This document shows, one piece after another, positions 62,912 through 64,000 of a stretch of DNA of 64,000 bases (position 1 is the first letter of the stretch; each line of letters begins with the position of its first letter). Position numbers and translations under genes: made by a program. The notes under the pieces were generated by a model that saw only the letters and a program-made list of their open reading frames with translations, was not told the DNA's origin and did no database searches. The stretch spans positions 95,817 through 159,816 of the forward strand of contig QCKG01000002.1 in the NCBI GenBank assembly GCA_003215535.1. Direction: 5' to 3'. This DNA comes from Prochlorococcus sp. AG-409-L18. Its GTDB lineage: Bacteria > Cyanobacteriota > Cyanobacteriia > PCC-6307 > Cyanobiaceae.

Positions 62912-64000
62912 ATGTCCCTCGTCTCGACTACCCTTAGACGCTTTGTGATTAGCCCTTTTGATCACTTGCTAAAAAAAACAAAGGCTTCCCTGAGCAGGAA
63001 AATTAACTCGATCTCCGGTACAAACGTTTTGGAAGGAGATGATGTGCTTGATTTACCTCCAGCTAGCTGGTCTCAGTGGTTGGATGAGTGGAGACCAACG
63101 AAGGCAGTTGTTTATGAAGGCTCTGTATCACTTGCCATAGAAGCTTTTTTTACTATCTATGGACTTTCAGTGAGAGATTGGCAACTGCATGTTTGGCTTC
63201 AGAGGCTTCCTATTAGTGATATGGCAAGTAAAGAAATCAATAATGATTGTGATGAATTGAATGTGTTTTCTTTATTAGGGGATTCAGCAATGTATCTCCA
63301 AAATCAGCAAGGTCACTTCCGTGACCTTGCGTTGAATTTTCAGATGCCTTCAATAGAAAATGCTGCAAGTTGGTTGTCAGACCTTAAGAGTAAACAAGTT
63401 GTATGGGACCCAGAACCTGCTCGAGTATCTCTTTTAAGAGCTTTGGGCGTCTCGGCCTATTGGTTGGATCCCAAGGCTCCTACGAATGGTTGGTTGAATC
63501 AAAAGGCTGCATCTGATCCAGCTAAATGGGAATCCTTGCTGGGTTTAGCCCCTCCTGCTGCTGACCATATTCTTGTGATTGGTCATGCAGGTTTTGCTTG
63601 GGATAGAGAGTATGCGGAAGAGTGTCGAAAAGGTTGTTTGGACCTTTCGTCTCCTATTGCCTATTTACCTGGGTGGGAGGAGATGATCATCGCTTCAACA
63701 TCTTCTGCAATGGCTCAGTCAGGATGGTTGGCGAATGCTGCTGAGGTAGTAGAGCAGATGGTCTGGATTACGCGGCAAGATGCTGAAGTTGATAAATCTT
63801 TTGAGGCATTAACTGTTAAAACTTGCCTACAAAAACCACCAATTACACCCAGTGAGTTACGTTCAAAATTGAATGGTGAGAAAATATTTGCGTCTGCAGA
63901 AGATCGTTCCTCTCCTACTTGTAAGGAGTTATTTGCTTGGGAATCTGGCAAACCTTCAGATGCTGGAGTATTAGTTAGCCTCTATAACTATTCCGATAAG
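62912..64000 (+). CDS. Large protein with glycosyltransferase domain beginning at the window edge (3' end outside)
   Basis: The frame is open from ATG 62912 to the end (363 codons visible) with no stop. The N-terminal 340 residues are unrecognised: VLEGDDVLDLPPASWSQWLDEW near 45 and a GHAGFAWDREYAEECRKGC stretch near 225 suggest a GT-B-like or acceptor-binding half. At the very end, GVLVSLYNYSDK looks like the first strand of a GT2 domain (VSLYNY is a usual opening). The protein is therefore probably a multi-domain glycosyltransferase continuing out of the window. It diverges from the sulfotransferase fusion with 123 bases between starts. Confidence 0.62.
   Translation, partial: MSLVSTTLRRFVISPFDHLLKKTKASLSRKINSISGTNVLEGDDVLDLPPASWSQWLDEWRPTKAVVYEGSVSLAIEAFFTIYGLSVRDWQLHVWLQRLPISDMASKEINNDCDELNVFSLLGDSAMYLQNQQGHFRDLALNFQMPSIENAASWLSDLKSKQVVWDPEPARVSLLRALGVSAYWLDPKAPTNGWLNQKAASDPAKWESLLGLAPPAADHILVIGHAGFAWDREYAEECRKGCLDLSSPIAYLPGWEEMIIASTSSAMAQSGWLANAAEVVEQMVWITRQDAEVDKSFEALTVKTCLQKPPITPSELRSKLNGEKIFASAEDRSSPTCKELFAWESGKPSDAGVLVSLYNYSDK

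Noticed and set aside
24948..64000. Mobile element or phage origin of the region
   Set aside because: I found no transposase, integrase, phage gene, or long terminal repeats by reading the visible genes; only gene content suggests an island.

Overview
The window reads as a chromosomal segment of a marine picocyanobacterium, most likely a low-light Prochlorococcus or a close Synechococcus relative. The reasons are the AT-rich but not extreme base composition (about 40% GC by eye), tight gene packing with many ATGA overlaps, a PsbZ-like photosystem II protein beside ribH, a Ycf23-type protein, a cobalamin enzyme, a four-ACT aspartokinase of cyanobacterial type and a Ycf52/NSI-like acetyltransferase. 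The strain assignment is inference; the cyanobacterial assignment is well supported.

Positions 1-24,900 are housekeeping DNA. A SpoIID/LytB-domain protein (5' end outside the window) and a membrane GT2 glycosyltransferase run forward and meet a reverse block tig-clpP-clpX-LRAT protein-dnaX. Then come asd-dapA-rnj (forward), tilS (reverse), ycf23, uvrB and a HExxH protein (forward), holA-lysC (reverse), a cobH/cbiC homologue (forward), mutS (reverse), psbZ and ribH (forward), tRNA-Gly(GCC), and a reverse GNAT gene. asd, dapA and lysC supply the aspartate/lysine pathway. dnaX and holA encode clamp-loader subunits. uvrB and mutS are repair genes.

Positions 24,948-64,000 form a long accessory region devoted almost wholly to sugar chemistry and protein export. 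It opens with the dTDP-rhamnose operon rfbA-rfbC-rfbD-rfbB. More than a dozen glycosyltransferases follow: GT4 types, GT2-like EDD enzymes, a GT90-like enzyme, three TPR-GT9 proteins and two TPR-GT41 (OGT/SPINDLY-like) proteins. There are also two sulfotransferase modules, one fused to a GT4 enzyme.

At the centre (40,577-54,123) is a 680-residue cysteine-free glycine/aspartate-repeat (RTX-like) protein with its own strong terminator. Next to it are the two GT41 proteins, a TPR-GT9 protein, and a tightly coupled type I secretion operon: parvulin-type isomerase, ABC exporter with an N-terminal cyclic-nucleotide-binding-like domain, and HlyD-type adaptor with five 15-residue repeats. My leading hypothesis is that this is one system: an abundant Ca-binding surface protein, glycosylated in the cytoplasm by GT41 enzymes, exported by its neighbouring type I machine, and surrounded by genes for a rhamnose-containing, possibly sulfated surface glycan. 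The parts are read directly from sequence; their joint function is inference.

No gene-free stretch exceeds about 300 bases. I see no insertion sequences, CRISPR arrays or phage genes.
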